64,000 nucleotides of DNA from Marivita hallyeonensis (GTDB lineage: Bacteria > Pseudomonadota > Alphaproteobacteria > Rhodobacterales > Rhodobacteraceae), in NCBI RefSeq assembly GCF_900129875.1, contig NZ_FQXC01000001.1:372001-436000 (forward strand), read 5' to 3'. Under the pieces are notes generated by a model. That model had not been told where the DNA came from. It ran no database searches and saw nothing but the letters and a program-made list of their open reading frames with translations. The translations under genes and the position numbers were made by a program. Below are positions 25,562 to 34,831 of the stretch, in pieces; position 1 is the stretch's first letter, and every line of letters begins with the position of its first letter.

Positions 25562-26802
25562 AGCCCTTCCTCCCGACTGATGTATTTCAGGAAGAAGATC
25601 GAGAAGGCCAGCAGACAGCCGAAGATCACAACGGCCACCGCTGCGCCCGCGCCGATATTCGACACCGCGAAGGCTTGTTCATACACGTTGACGGTCAATG
25701 TCCGCGTCCCGGCGTTGCCACCGGTCAGAAGGAAGATGTCGTCGAACTTGTTGAAGGTCCAGATGAAGCGCAACAGGAACAGGACGCTCAGGATGCCCAA
25801 CAGTTGCGGAACGCTCAGATACCAGAACTGTTGGAAAGGCGAGGCCCCGTCCATGTCGGCGGCTTCGTACATATCACTGTCGATGCTCTGCATCCGGGCA
25901 AGGATGAACAGGAACGACAGCGGGAAGTAGCGCCAAATCTCGAAGACCGTCACCATGATGAGGGCAAGCGGGCGCTCACCGAAGAAATTGATGGATTGCT
26001 CCGTGACGCCCATCTTGATCAGCAGCGCGTTGGCGGAGCCCGAGAAGGGGTCGAACAGAATGAGCCAGGCAAAGGCGACCGCAATCACCGGAGCGACATA
26101 CGGAAACAGGTAAAGCCCCCGCAGGATACCCTGACCCTTGAATGATTTGTTGAGCAGCAGGGCAGCAAACAAGCCAACCAGAAGGGCGCCTATGGTTCCG
26201 AACACGGTATAGAAGAGCGTCACCCAGAGGACTTCAAAGAACTCCTCGCCATTGAAAATGCGGGCAAAGTTCTCAAGCGTGAAGGTGCTGTTTGTCAGAA
26301 CGTTCGATGCAGTGCCGGTGGAGGTGGCCGGGCTGTCCTGTGGTCGCAATCCGTTCGTGAGATACGCTTGTTCGACTTCTACGGGGATGTTCAATGTCTC
26401 GCGGAAACCGGGTTCCCAATCGCCCAGATCGCATGAGAGGTCGCGGTCGGATAGGGTGCATCTTTCATCCAACTCCAGTACACGTAGCCCTTCCGGAAGG
26501 GTATCTGAGATCGTGACACCCGTGATCGGCTGTTCCTGTGACGAGTTGCGCAAGCGGTAGCGGATATTGGGTGTGTCGCCGACGGCCTCGGCATCCCCCC
26601 GAATATCTTCGCGCAAGACGACTTCGGGCGCGCGCAGATCGCCCAGCTCAACCGGCTTGAACGAGATCCAGAAGATCGCCAGAAGCGGGAGCACGACAAC
26701 CAGTGCAACGGCAGTGATCGTGGGAAACAACAATCCCCACGCCAACCGCGCTTCGCGTTTGGCCAAGGGTCCCGTACCGGCCGGGGGTTGAGGTTCTGCC
26801 AT
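25558..26802 (-). CDS. Carbohydrate ABC transporter permease, MalF type, with DUF11-like periplasmic insert
   Basis: 414 residues. TM1 at about 20-45 is followed by a periplasmic region at about 50-170. Its middle (TGVTISDTLPEGLRVLELDE, CTLSDRDLSCDLGDWEPGF) reads like a DUF11/Ig-type domain, with SDTLPEGL and C-D-L-G-x-x-x-P-G as hallmarks. The remaining six helices carry the permease fold and EAA loop (AADMDGASPFQQFWYLSVPQL). The insert occupies the place of the MalF P2 loop, which contacts the binding protein. The start at 26802 is set by GGGAGGG upstream; the ATG at 26832 has none. It follows the binding-protein gene after a hairpin. Confidence 0.87.
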   Translation of the reverse strand: MAEPQPPAGTGPLAKREARLAWGLLFPTITAVALVVVLPLLAIFWISFKPVELGDLRAPEVVLREDIRGDAEAVGDTPNIRYRLRNSSQEQPITGVTISDTLPEGLRVLELDERCTLSDRDLSCDLGDWEPGFRETLNIPVEVEQAYLTNGLRPQDSPATSTGTASNVLTNSTFTLENFARIFNGEEFFEVLWVTLFYTVFGTIGALLVGLFAALLLNKSFKGQGILRGLYLFPYVAPVIAVAFAWLILFDPFSGSANALLIKMGVTEQSINFFGERPLALIMVTVFEIWRYFPLSFLFILARMQSIDSDMYEAADMDGASPFQQFWYLSVPQLLGILSVLFLLRFIWTFNKFDDIFLLTGGNAGTRTLTVNVYEQAFAVSNIGAGAAVAVVIFGCLLAFSIFFLKYISREEGL

Positions 26803-26838
26803 TCGGCACCCTCCCGCTTGTTTGGGCGACATGTGATC

Positions 26839-26867
26839 GACAGGCGCCCGTCATTCGAGCGCCTGTC
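26839..26867 (-). terminator. Intercistronic hairpin between binding protein and permease genes
   Basis: Nine-base inverted repeat GACAGGCGC/GCGCCTGTC with an 11-nt loop and no clear T run on the minus strand. A stabilising or attenuating hairpin that would favour binding-protein synthesis. Confidence 0.6.
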
Positions 26868-26878
26868 TGGGGTTTGAT

Positions 26879-28231
26879 TTACTGAACCGCCGCGATTGCG
26901 CTGTTCAGCTCGGCCACCGTTGCGGCGGCGTCGCGCTCACCGTCGATGAACTCGCGCACCAGACGGTTGATGACCTGGCTGTTAATGATCGCCGATGCTG
27001 CGGACAGCTGGCCCTCGGCCACGCCCCAGCGCTGCGCCACGTCCAGACCGCCCACGATCTCGTCAATCATGGCGGCGTCGTAGAGCTCACCCAACGGTGC
27101 CTTCCGATCCACACCGACATCAAGCGTCGCCCAAAGGTCCGCGAACTCGTTCGGGTTATCGGCGGTGCCACGGCGCACCGGGAATTTCCCTTCGGGTGCA
27201 ATCGACAGCGTCGCGCCGTAGCCTTCGTTCATGGAGTATTTGACGAACTCCATTGCTGCGTCTGTGGCCGCGTCGGAGGTGATGCCGAAGTACCGGATAT
27301 CCGCCCAGGCCGCGCCGTCCGGGTTGGACGGACCGGCAAAGTTCGTGACAATACCTGTCGCAGCGGCCAGATCGCGGGAAGTCGGATCATCATTGATCGT
27401 GGGCGGCGCGCTATCGCGCAGACCGGCAAGCTCATCGAGGATGAACGGCGACCAGATGATCATCGCAGCGTTGCCACTGAAGTAGAGCGTGCGCGACTGG
27501 TCCCAGTACAAATCACCCGGAGGCGACGCCTCAGCGATGGCTTTGTAGAATTCGAGAACTTCAATCGTTGCGGCTTCATCCAGCTCTTGCACGCCATCCG
27601 CGCCAACCGGAGACACTCCGTTCGCCAAGAACACGTGTTCGAGAACCTGGCTCATGAAGTTTTCATCGATCTTCGTGGCCGCAACAAACCCGTACATCTC
27701 GGGTGGGTTATGCAGCGCTTCGATGGCGGCGAGGACGTTTGCATAGGTGTTCGGCGGCTCGAGTTCGTTTTCTTCGAACAGGTCCGCGCGGTAGACCAGC
27801 ATCTGTGTCCAGCCATCCACCGGCACCGACGCATAGCCACCGTCAACCGCGGCCATCGACAGCGCGCCCGGAGCAAACGTGCCCGCACCAAGCTCTTCGA
27901 TCACATCGGTCGCCGCGTCCGTGTCAAGAATACCGGCATCCGCCCAAGGGGCCGCATACTGCAACGAATGGTAAATGACGTCCGGTAGATCACCGGCGGC
28001 AAAGGCCGCGGTCGCACGTGTGCCCAGATCGTTTTCGGTGACCGGGATCACCTCGACCGTGTGGCCTGTCGCAGCCGCGAAATCGGCCGCCATGGCCTCC
28101 TGCCGGGCAAGCCGCTCCGGCTGTTCTTCCGTTGTCCAGAACCGGAGTTCTTCGGCATGTGCCATCGACGCCGCGAGGGCCAGTGCCATCGCCACGCCAG
28201 AGCGCACCAGGATTTTCTGTGTTGGTATCAT
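26879..28231 (-). CDS. Extracellular solute-binding protein, family 1 (sugar ABC transporter)
   Basis: 450 residues. The signal peptide at about 1-26 ends ASMAHA, then mature EELRFWTTEEQPERLARQEAMAADFAAATGHTVEVIPV. That start, with the GDLPDVIYHSLQYAAPWADAGIL and NAAMIIWSPFILDELAG stretches, is typical of MalE/AglE-like family-1 binding proteins. It captures the glycoside in the periplasm for the MalF/MalG pair. The start at 28231 has GGGAGGACGATT upstream; the longer reading to 28273 overlaps lacI and lacks a signal. First transporter gene after the regulator. Confidence 0.9.
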   Translation of the reverse strand: MIPTQKILVRSGVAMALALAASMAHAEELRFWTTEEQPERLARQEAMAADFAAATGHTVEVIPVTENDLGTRATAAFAAGDLPDVIYHSLQYAAPWADAGILDTDAATDVIEELGAGTFAPGALSMAAVDGGYASVPVDGWTQMLVYRADLFEENELEPPNTYANVLAAIEALHNPPEMYGFVAATKIDENFMSQVLEHVFLANGVSPVGADGVQELDEAATIEVLEFYKAIAEASPPGDLYWDQSRTLYFSGNAAMIIWSPFILDELAGLRDSAPPTINDDPTSRDLAAATGIVTNFAGPSNPDGAAWADIRYFGITSDAATDAAMEFVKYSMNEGYGATLSIAPEGKFPVRRGTADNPNEFADLWATLDVGVDRKAPLGELYDAAMIDEIVGGLDVAQRWGVAEGQLSAASAIINSQVINRLVREFIDGERDAAATVAELNSAIAAVQ

Positions 28232-28269
28232 AATCGTCCTCCCATTGGATTTTCGTTTTTCTTGGTGGT

Positions 28270-29331
28270 TCATGTGATCGCGGGTCCCGTGGACCCCCGA
28301 TCCAGAAACGTCGCTGGCACGGTTTCGCGCAGCGTGTCCGGCGCCTCGCCCTGGATTTGCCGGATCAGGAGTTGCGCAAGTCTGACGCCTGCGGCCCGAG
28401 TGTCGACCGCAAAGGTACTCAAAGGTGGGGATACGTTAGCCCCCTCCTGAATTCCGTCATAGGCAATGATCGACAGATCCTTGCCTATTGCCAGCCCGCG
28501 CTCCGCAGCGGCCGCGTAGACGCCCAAGGCCGCGCGATCGATGGCGCAAATGATTGCCGTCGGCGGGTTGTTTCGGGCAAGCAGAACATGGGCGGCGGCA
28601 CAACCAGCCTCCTGCGTCACCGCGTCGGACATCATCAGATCGCGGTCCTCTGTCAGACCCGCATGGGCCAGGCCACTCAGGAAGCCCGCTTCGCGTAGTG
28701 TCGCATAACTGTAGGCGTGCCCTCCGTTAATGAAGCCGATGCGCCGATGCCCGAGTTGCGACAGATGAAGTACGGCTTCGTGCATCGCGTCCTCCCCACG
28801 GACATCGTACCACGAACAGGCGGACTGTTCCTCTTGCCGTCCGAACAGGACAAACGGCACGCCTGCGTCCTGCAGCATCCGTGCACGCGGGTCGTTCTGG
28901 ACTGCGCGGGGAAGAATGAAACCGTCGGCCTTGCCATCACGCAAGAGATTGCGAAACGTGGCGATCAGGTGCGCGTGATCATCCGCAGATGCCACCGTCA
29001 ACGTGTAGTCTTCCGTGCTGGCACCTTCCGACAACCCGGCAAGGAACTCCGCGAGAAACGGTCGCTGCGCATCGTGGTCGGACAATTGCAACACTAGTCC
29101 CAGCGACCGCGTACGCCCTGTCTTGATGGCCTGAGCGTGGCTCAGCGGATGATAATTCAGCTGCTCCGCCATGCGTTTGACACGCATCTGCGTGGCTTCC
29201 GAGATATCAGGATAGCCGTTCAAGGCGCGGGACACTGTAGACTTCGTCAACCCAAGCGCGCGCGCCATGTCACTGATCGTGACGCGCGCAGTCGCTTTCT
29301 TAGCCGTCAAAACGGTCGCATCGCCGGTCAT
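28270..29331 (-). CDS. LacI family transcriptional regulator of the glycoside ABC operon
   Basis: 353 residues. N-terminal helix-turn-helix RVTISDMARALGLTKSTVSRALNGYPDISEATQMRV (about 17-50), hinge, then a periplasmic-binding-like effector domain (LGLVLQLSDHDAQRPFLAEFLAGL; VPFVLFGRQ; HRRIGFINGG; ISIIAYDGIQEGA-like end). The start at 29331 has GGGGGAGG upstream. It is the first gene of the co-oriented operon and a palindromic operator lies 31 nt before its start, so it likely represses itself and the transporter/hydrolase genes until a sugar derivative binds. Confidence 0.92.
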   Translation of the reverse strand: MTGDATVLTAKKATARVTISDMARALGLTKSTVSRALNGYPDISEATQMRVKRMAEQLNYHPLSHAQAIKTGRTRSLGLVLQLSDHDAQRPFLAEFLAGLSEGASTEDYTLTVASADDHAHLIATFRNLLRDGKADGFILPRAVQNDPRARMLQDAGVPFVLFGRQEEQSACSWYDVRGEDAMHEAVLHLSQLGHRRIGFINGGHAYSYATLREAGFLSGLAHAGLTEDRDLMMSDAVTQEAGCAAAHVLLARNNPPTAIICAIDRAALGVYAAAAERGLAIGKDLSIIAYDGIQEGANVSPPLSTFAVDTRAAGVRLAQLLIRQIQGEAPDTLRETVPATFLDRGSTGPAIT

Positions 29332-29361
29332 TCGGAACCTCCCCCGACTCACGCTGTATTA

Positions 29362-29375
29362 CGAAACCGGTTTCG
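29362..29375 (-). promoter_or_regulatory. LacI-type operator
   Basis: Perfect 14-bp palindrome CGAAACCGGTTTCG with a central CG step, typical of LacI/GalR-family operators, immediately upstream of lacI and of the whole operon. Confidence 0.75.
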
Positions 29376-29856
29376 GCAAGACACAAACCGCCACTATTTG
29401 CGCCGTCAGTCGGAATTCACGCTCAGGTTTTGAGCGCACGCAGGACCAAGAGCGGAAAGGCTGCTCGCCAGGCGTTACGCCGTGACTGCATTGGCAACTG
29501 CACATGACATTGCAAAAAAAGAAGGGCAAACGTCGAATTGGGGCAGCTCAGCGGTGCCGGTTTCGACTTCAAGACTCCGCTTTTTGACCTTGAGTTTGCG
29601 AATTCGAAGGCACGCATAGCCGAATGAAGAAATGCACCGATGCCTTTGAACCTCACGGGTTTCTTCGGCGAAAATCCGCCGGGATACGACGCCAAATGCT
29701 CTGCCGAACATGCGGAAACCACGAATTCTGCAAATTCTCGCCCAATTTGAATGAGAAAAATATCGAGGTTGGAGTGGGCGTGCGACCTGTGTGGGGTGTC
29801 CACTCAAACAATTGGTTAGGTGTCAAAAGACGCCGCTGTGTTTGGGAGCCTGGCAG
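29376..29856. other. Intergenic region between lacI and response regulator gene
   Basis: About 480 nt without a convincing gene. It must hold the promoters of the divergent lacI operon (left) and the response regulator (right; GGGAG lies 9 nt before its ATG). I see no terminator, no RNA-gene structure and no GGAAC/CGTT pair. Small open frames here lack ribosome sites. Confidence 0.5.
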
Positions 29857-30846
29857 ATGAAAATCTTTGCAGTCGACGATGATCCGGTAGTCATTGATGT
29901 GCTGGAGGCCATGCTCCTCAATCTTGGGTACACGGATATCGTGTCCGCCAATGATGGCAAACTTGCCCTCCAAATGTTGTCAAAAGCTGAAGACGAATTC
30001 GACTGTATTCTGATGGACATCAGCATGCCGGGTCTCACCGGGATCGAGCTTTGCAAGCTCTTGCGGTCGGCACCGAAATTCGCGTCGGTTCCCATCGTCA
30101 TGATGACGGCTCTTGCGGACAAGGCGTCCGTGGACAATGCTTTCCGCGCCGGTGCGACCGACTACGTCAACAAGCCATTCGACATCGTCGAGTTGGAAAT
30201 GCGGCTTCGCATGGCGAAGAACCTCAATTCCAAGCGCCTGACGGAAACCGAAACCCGTATTGAACATCCCACTGTCAGCCTGCGCTCGATCAACCGGATT
30301 GAGCCGGTCAAACTTGATGGGGTCGAAGACCTCATCGACTATAACGCGCTGTGCAATTATCTTGCGCACCTGTCGCTGGCCGGTCTTGAGGCCCGCCAGG
30401 TCGTGGCGTTGAAGCTGCATGATTTTGACCGCATTTCTTCCCGCGCGTCAGAACAGGAACTGAGCTACTTCCTGTCGGAGATCGCGGAAGTCGTTGCAGA
30501 TGCCTACCGGCAATATGATTGCATGATGGCCTATTGCGGCGACGGGGCGTTTATCGTCGTCTCGGACAAGTCGAATCTGGAATCCTCTGTCAGTATGGAG
30601 GAGCGGATCATAAAGGCGCTCAAAGACAAGAATATCGAATATGACGACAGCTCGATGCTTGCGCTTGAGGTGTCGATTGGCAATCCCATCCGCCCGAACA
30701 CGAGCAAATCACATCGCGTCAGAAAGACGTTCGATCGTGCAGTCGCGCGGGCACATAGCCGGTTGATGCGCAAGCGGAAGAGCAAGGCTGCGCCTGCACA
30801 GGTGTCCGGCGCGGGTCTGAGATTGATCGACCCTGCGTCGCGCTGA
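29857..30846 (+). CDS. Response regulator with degenerate GGDEF-like output domain (1)
   Basis: 329 residues. Receiver domain at about 1-120: MKIFAVDDDPVVIDVLEAML, phospho-acceptor Asp in DCILMDISMPG, MTALADKASVDNAF, VNKPFD. After a linker, residues about 160-300 look like a diverged GGDEF fold, but the signature is YCGDGAFIVV instead of GGDEF, so diguanylate cyclase activity is unlikely. The basic tail RLMRKRKSKAAP might bind nucleic acid or protein. It is paralogous to and convergent with the regulator at 30943-32034 (same opening MKI-AVDDD, GATDYV-KP-D and G-D-G-x-F). It begins a signalling cluster. Confidence 0.85.
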   Translation: MKIFAVDDDPVVIDVLEAMLLNLGYTDIVSANDGKLALQMLSKAEDEFDCILMDISMPGLTGIELCKLLRSAPKFASVPIVMMTALADKASVDNAFRAGATDYVNKPFDIVELEMRLRMAKNLNSKRLTETETRIEHPTVSLRSINRIEPVKLDGVEDLIDYNALCNYLAHLSLAGLEARQVVALKLHDFDRISSRASEQELSYFLSEIAEVVADAYRQYDCMMAYCGDGAFIVVSDKSNLESSVSMEERIIKALKDKNIEYDDSSMLALEVSIGNPIRPNTSKSHRVRKTFDRAVARAHSRLMRKRKSKAAPAQVSGAGLRLIDPASR

Positions 30847-30942
30847 GCTTCCTTAGCCTTTAATTTCTTTAATGTGAGCCGCGTTGCAGTGAGAGTGTGA
30901 CGCGCAGGCTCCGCAATGACGTCTTCGGTCGACTGACAGAAT

Positions 30943-32034
30943 TCAGGTGCGATCCTGCCGTTCGGACGTGCGCCGCTTCACGCGTCGCGGCTTTACCTTT
31001 TGCACCTGGTGTACCAGCGGCACTTCCCAGGATTTTAGGGGACCGGTCTTGCCATCGCCAAGAAACTGCATGCGCAGATCGCGCTGTCGTTCGACAGGGC
31101 TGTGATTAAACGCCATGTCTCTTGCCGCCTTACCGGCCTGAATCAACGTACAAACGGCATTCTCATGCGTTTTGTCCGATGCATCGGCATGAAGGACATG
31201 TTCGAAATAGGCGCTGAGTTTGCCGGTGTAATCGGTCAGGGACTCGAAAGGTTTTGCGCCGAGGGTCGATTTCAGCTTTGACTGGATTTTTTCGATATCC
31301 GCAGGATCAGCTTTGAGCAGGGCGACACCAAACACGCCATCCCCGAGATACGAAATCTGCGGAGTCCAGACATGCGTGGTCTGCGCGAGGACAACCGCGA
31401 ATTCGTTCAAGAAGCTTCGGAAGATCGCGTTCGACACGCTGTTGAAGATCGCGGACCCGCCGACGATTGCGGTGGCAAAAACGTGTACACCTTCGGGAAG
31501 CGGACCGCTTTTCGCCATCTGGTCCCAGAGCGCGATTTGCGTGACGATGCCCGGCTTGGTTTCGAGGGTCACGGCGTCTGACAACCTGAGACCCGACGGT
31601 TCGGACGTGTCATCGGTCGCGTGTTGCAGGGCGTAGCTGCGACCGAGAGTTTGGGCGGCTTCGCTGAGCATGGATGCCGCGCGAAGCCGCGCACCGAGTT
31701 CAAGCCCGTCGTAGGGTTTGTGCACATAATCGGTAGCCCCGGCGAGGATCGCGTCCTTCAGAACCTCCTCGCTTTTTACGGCGGTGATCATGATGATGGG
31801 GACATTGCAGTAGCGCGGGATTTCGCGGACCTGCTGGCAGAGTTCGATCCCACCTGTGTTCGGCATGACGATATCGAAGAGCATGCAATCATAGGTCGTG
31901 TCGGCGGCATCGATCAGTGTCATGGCTTCAGCCGCGGATCGTGCCAAATCTATGTCATCATACCCGGCGTGGATCAACGACACCTCGAGAAGCTCGAGGG
32001 CAATTGCGTCGTCGTCTACAGCAAGGATTTTCAT
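30943..32034 (-). CDS. Response regulator with degenerate GGDEF-like output domain (2)
   Basis: 363 residues. Receiver at about 1-125: MKILAVDDDAIALELLEVSL, Asp in DCMLFDIVMPNTGG, MITAVKSEEVLKDAI, GATDYVHKPYDGL. The C-terminal part (about 170-320) has YLGDGVFGVALL where a cyclase would have GGDEF, followed by KSTLGAKPFESLTDYTGKLSAYFEHVL. A basic C-terminus (KVKPRRVKRRTSE) matches the basic tail of its paralogue. The start at 32034 is preceded by TTGGGGTG. Both copies keep the phosphorylation site, so they are probably phospho-dependent binding proteins. Confidence 0.85.
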   Translation of the reverse strand: MKILAVDDDAIALELLEVSLIHAGYDDIDLARSAAEAMTLIDAADTTYDCMLFDIVMPNTGGIELCQQVREIPRYCNVPIIMITAVKSEEVLKDAILAGATDYVHKPYDGLELGARLRAASMLSEAAQTLGRSYALQHATDDTSEPSGLRLSDAVTLETKPGIVTQIALWDQMAKSGPLPEGVHVFATAIVGGSAIFNSVSNAIFRSFLNEFAVVLAQTTHVWTPQISYLGDGVFGVALLKADPADIEKIQSKLKSTLGAKPFESLTDYTGKLSAYFEHVLHADASDKTHENAVCTLIQAGKAARDMAFNHSPVERQRDLRMQFLGDGKTGPLKSWEVPLVHQVQKVKPRRVKRRTSERQDRT

Positions 32035-32593
32035 TGCACACCCCAAGTGGCGCGCTTGGCCGTTTGCGATTCTCCAAGGCCAGCGCATTTTTCTGCTTCA
32101 TACGTTTATGCAGGAGCAATTGAGCAAACTTACGGCGCATCGGTGTTTGATTTGGGGCATGGTTTTTCCGAAATGATAGAGTTTTCCGGGTGTTCTTATG
32201 AGCTGGTGGTCTTCGGGAAATCGTTCATAGCGTGCGTTAATTGTGGCTATGCGGTGTACGTGTTGCGGACTTCGCCGCGGGTCGTCTTCAAGTTTTCTGT
32301 AGTCCGGACACGGCACAGGTTTGCGCATGAATTCAAGGGTGTCGGACCACCCTCGAACCCAAGATAACCGTTTTCTGATCACGGTTTTGCCAAAGTCCGG
32401 CACTATTTCTTAAGGCTAAGAGGTGGAAAGCCTTCAGGGAGGTTGGGATCAGCCTTCACAACTGGGGGAATAATCGAAGCGAAGCGTTGATGCATTTTAC
32501 TGCGCACACATGCAAAAGCCCGAAATCGGCACGGTTCGGTTCGCTTCTGCGCGTCTGCGTTGCGCGCGGGTTCCGGTCGCGGTGGATCAGGCC
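32035..32593. other. Divergent intergenic region between regulator 2 and histidine kinase 1
   Basis: About 560 nt, visibly AT-richer than the flanks. No convincing gene. An inverted repeat AACCGT-N9-ACGGTT lies at 32366-32386 and could be a regulator site; nothing identifies the protein. The kinase reading frame stays open back to an ATG at 32510, but that has no ribosome site. Confidence 0.45.
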
Positions 32594-34039
32594 ATGATCG
32601 CTTCCAGATTCATCCATCTTGAGCCATCGGATCCGAAACGCCTTCTCAAGCATCTTCAGGATTATTCCCGTGCGGTGATGACCCTGACGTGGCAACGCCA
32701 GGGGATCTTCGCGGCGGTGGCCATCCTCACGGGGTCGTTCTTCGAGCCATGGAAGGCGGCGCTTTTTTTCACCGTGTGCATGTCCTGCGAGTTGGTGGAC
32801 CTATGGTTGGCCCAGAAGGTGGAGCGCATCGAGAGCGATGACGCGAAATCCACCCGTTACGCCTTTTCCGGATTTATTCTGAACACAATCGTCAGCGGCT
32901 TGGCCATCAGCGTCTATGCCGTCTGGGTGGGCGTGTCGGAAAGCGGCGTTGGCATGTTCACTGCGCTGTTCTGCTTGTTTGCAGGCGCGCTGTATGCGGC
33001 GCTCAACAATCACCAGATTGCGACCGCTTTGGCGATCCGTCTGGTGTTTTATGGGGTCTCGTTCCTTCTCATCACAGTTCGCGACCTATGGGTGTATCGC
33101 CCGCCATTGTCGTCCGACATGTGGCTACAGTTCTTCACGGTCATTTTCGTGATGTACTTCCTGATCGATTGCTCGCTCGGCTTTCTGCGCATGTACCGGG
33201 AAGGCGTGAAACGCCTCGAAGACCTCGAAATCGAACATGAGCGTGCAAAGGCGGCACTGGTCCTGAAGTCACAATTCGTCGCTGTCGTGAGTCACGAACT
33301 CCGGACGCCGCTGACCTCGATCAAGGGCTCTCTCGACCTCATCAACTCCGGCAAGTTCGGCGAATTTTCGCCACAAGCCCAGACCTTGCTGCAACTCGCG
33401 GCGAGGAACAGCTGTCGTTTGGCGGACCTTGTGGATGACCTTTTGGACCTTCAAAAAATCGAAGAAGGTCAGATGAAATTCGAGAAAGAAACCGTGGATG
33501 TCCGGCGGTTTGTGGCGGATGCAGTTCAATCCCATCAGGGTCTGGCCGAGCGGTACAAGGTCAGCTTGAACCTCGATATCGACGCCGCCGCGCCTGTGTT
33601 TGTCCATGCCGATCCGTCGCGTTTGGGCCAGGTTCTGGCCAACATCATCTCCAATGCCGCGAAGTTTTCTCCCGACCACGGAGATGTGGACGTGTGGTTC
33701 AACGTAACCCAAGGGCGCGTTCGAATTAACGTGAGAGATCAGGGTGTTGGTATTCCTGACGGGTCCGAGGAACTGGTTTTCGGCCGGTTCTCGCAGATCG
33801 ATTCATCTGATCAGCGGCACTTCGGTGGAACCGGTCTTGGCATGAATATCTCGCGTGAGATCATGACCGCCATCGGCGGCACGATCGACTATGTCAGCGA
33901 AGTCGGCAAAGGGTCGACGTTCTTTATTGAATTGCCCTGCACGACGGTGCTCGACACAAGCCGGACCGTGGAGGCTACGGAAGCCGTAAGCGCTTCGTCT
34001 GAGCCTGACCATCCCATCGCGGCGACGGCGCGAAACTAA
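32594..34039 (+). CDS. Membrane histidine kinase with multi-span N-terminal sensor
   Basis: 481 residues. About six hydrophobic segments in the first 200 residues (GIFAAVAILTGSFFEPW, AALFFTVCMSCELVDLWLA, YAFSGFILNTIVSGLAISVY, GMFTALFCLFAGALYAAL, IRLVFYGVSFLLITV, LQFFTVIFVMYFLIDCSLG) suggest membrane-embedded sensing. A short coiled linker leads to HisKA (FVAVVSHELRTPLTSIKG, His about 241) and HATPase_c (NIISNAAKFSPD, DQGVGIPDG, GTGLGMNISREIM). No receiver is fused. The start at 32594 has GGTGGA upstream; 32510 is possible. It precedes the methyltransferase and FeeM-like genes. Confidence 0.87.
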   Translation: MIASRFIHLEPSDPKRLLKHLQDYSRAVMTLTWQRQGIFAAVAILTGSFFEPWKAALFFTVCMSCELVDLWLAQKVERIESDDAKSTRYAFSGFILNTIVSGLAISVYAVWVGVSESGVGMFTALFCLFAGALYAALNNHQIATALAIRLVFYGVSFLLITVRDLWVYRPPLSSDMWLQFFTVIFVMYFLIDCSLGFLRMYREGVKRLEDLEIEHERAKAALVLKSQFVAVVSHELRTPLTSIKGSLDLINSGKFGEFSPQAQTLLQLAARNSCRLADLVDDLLDLQKIEEGQMKFEKETVDVRRFVADAVQSHQGLAERYKVSLNLDIDAAAPVFVHADPSRLGQVLANIISNAAKFSPDHGDVDVWFNVTQGRVRINVRDQGVGIPDGSEELVFGRFSQIDSSDQRHFGGTGLGMNISREIMTAIGGTIDYVSEVGKGSTFFIELPCTTVLDTSRTVEATEAVSASSEPDHPIAATARN

Positions 34040-34286
34040 AACGAAATCGCTGCTGCCGACCGTCGAATAATCGGCGAAAACCGCTCCCCCTGCGTCATCC
34101 GACAATACACTTGCGGCAGTGTGAGTCGTATCCTAACATCCTTAGCGTGTTTTTGTGCCAGACCACGGGGATGAGTCTGGGTCATTTACCAGTGAGCAAA
34201 TCTTCGAGTTCCGATAGGCGGTCGCCTCGGCCAAATTGCCCGTCGGCACATCTTATCCGTCAAGGATCTCGCGGGAGGTGCCACAA

Positions 34287-34829
34287 GTGATTGACTACGT
34301 AGCCGGTTTCGTCGCGCTCGCTTATTTTTTGCTGATTTCGGCGGCGACGAAGCAGCATTTCGTGTCAGATAAGTATCCGATGGGGATGTATATCATCTCC
34401 TCGCTGTCCTTGTTTGGGATTTTTACGTTTCTTCTTCATGCCTTCCTTTGGGACCTGAGGTTTACTGGAGCGCCTTTGGTCATCATGTTCTTGGCGTTTG
34501 CATTGTTCATTTGGGCCGCAAAACACTCGAAGAAGAAATTGTCTCTCGCCTTCGACGAGAAGAGAGATACGGACGGGATCATCACGACCGGTCCGTGGAG
34601 ATACATGCGGCACCCTTTCTATGTATCCTACGTGATTTTTTGGCTTGCCTGTGCCCTCGGCACAGCACATCCTACTTCGCTCGTGGTCTTCGCCACGTTG
34701 CTTTTCATCTACGGGTATTCCGCAGTTCGGGAGGAGGGGGCTTTGAAACGAGGTCGGTATGCAGATGAATATCTGAAGTACCAGCAAAGCGTTGGTTTCG
34801 TGCTGCCAAAGCTCTACGGAAGGAATTGA
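34287..34829 (+). CDS. ICMT-like membrane methyltransferase family protein
   Basis: 180 residues from a GTG start chosen for its GGGAGGTG ribosome site 8 nt upstream. Four to five hydrophobic segments. The C-terminal half carries the isoprenylcysteine carboxyl methyltransferase/PEMT-like SAM-binding signature: TTGPWRYMRHPFYVSYVIFW, then a further helix and VREEGALKRGRYADEYLKYQ, with the R-H-P and E-E residues expected. It would methylate a lipophilic small molecule or lipid at the membrane. Its stop is 2 nt before the FeeM-like gene, so they form an operon. Substrate unknown; methylation of the neighbour's acyl product is speculation. Confidence 0.75.
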   Translation: MIDYVAGFVALAYFLLISAATKQHFVSDKYPMGMYIISSLSLFGIFTFLLHAFLWDLRFTGAPLVIMFLAFALFIWAAKHSKKKLSLAFDEKRDTDGIITTGPWRYMRHPFYVSYVIFWLACALGTAHPTSLVVFATLLFIYGYSAVREEGALKRGRYADEYLKYQQSVGFVLPKLYGRN

Positions 34830-34831
34830 CC

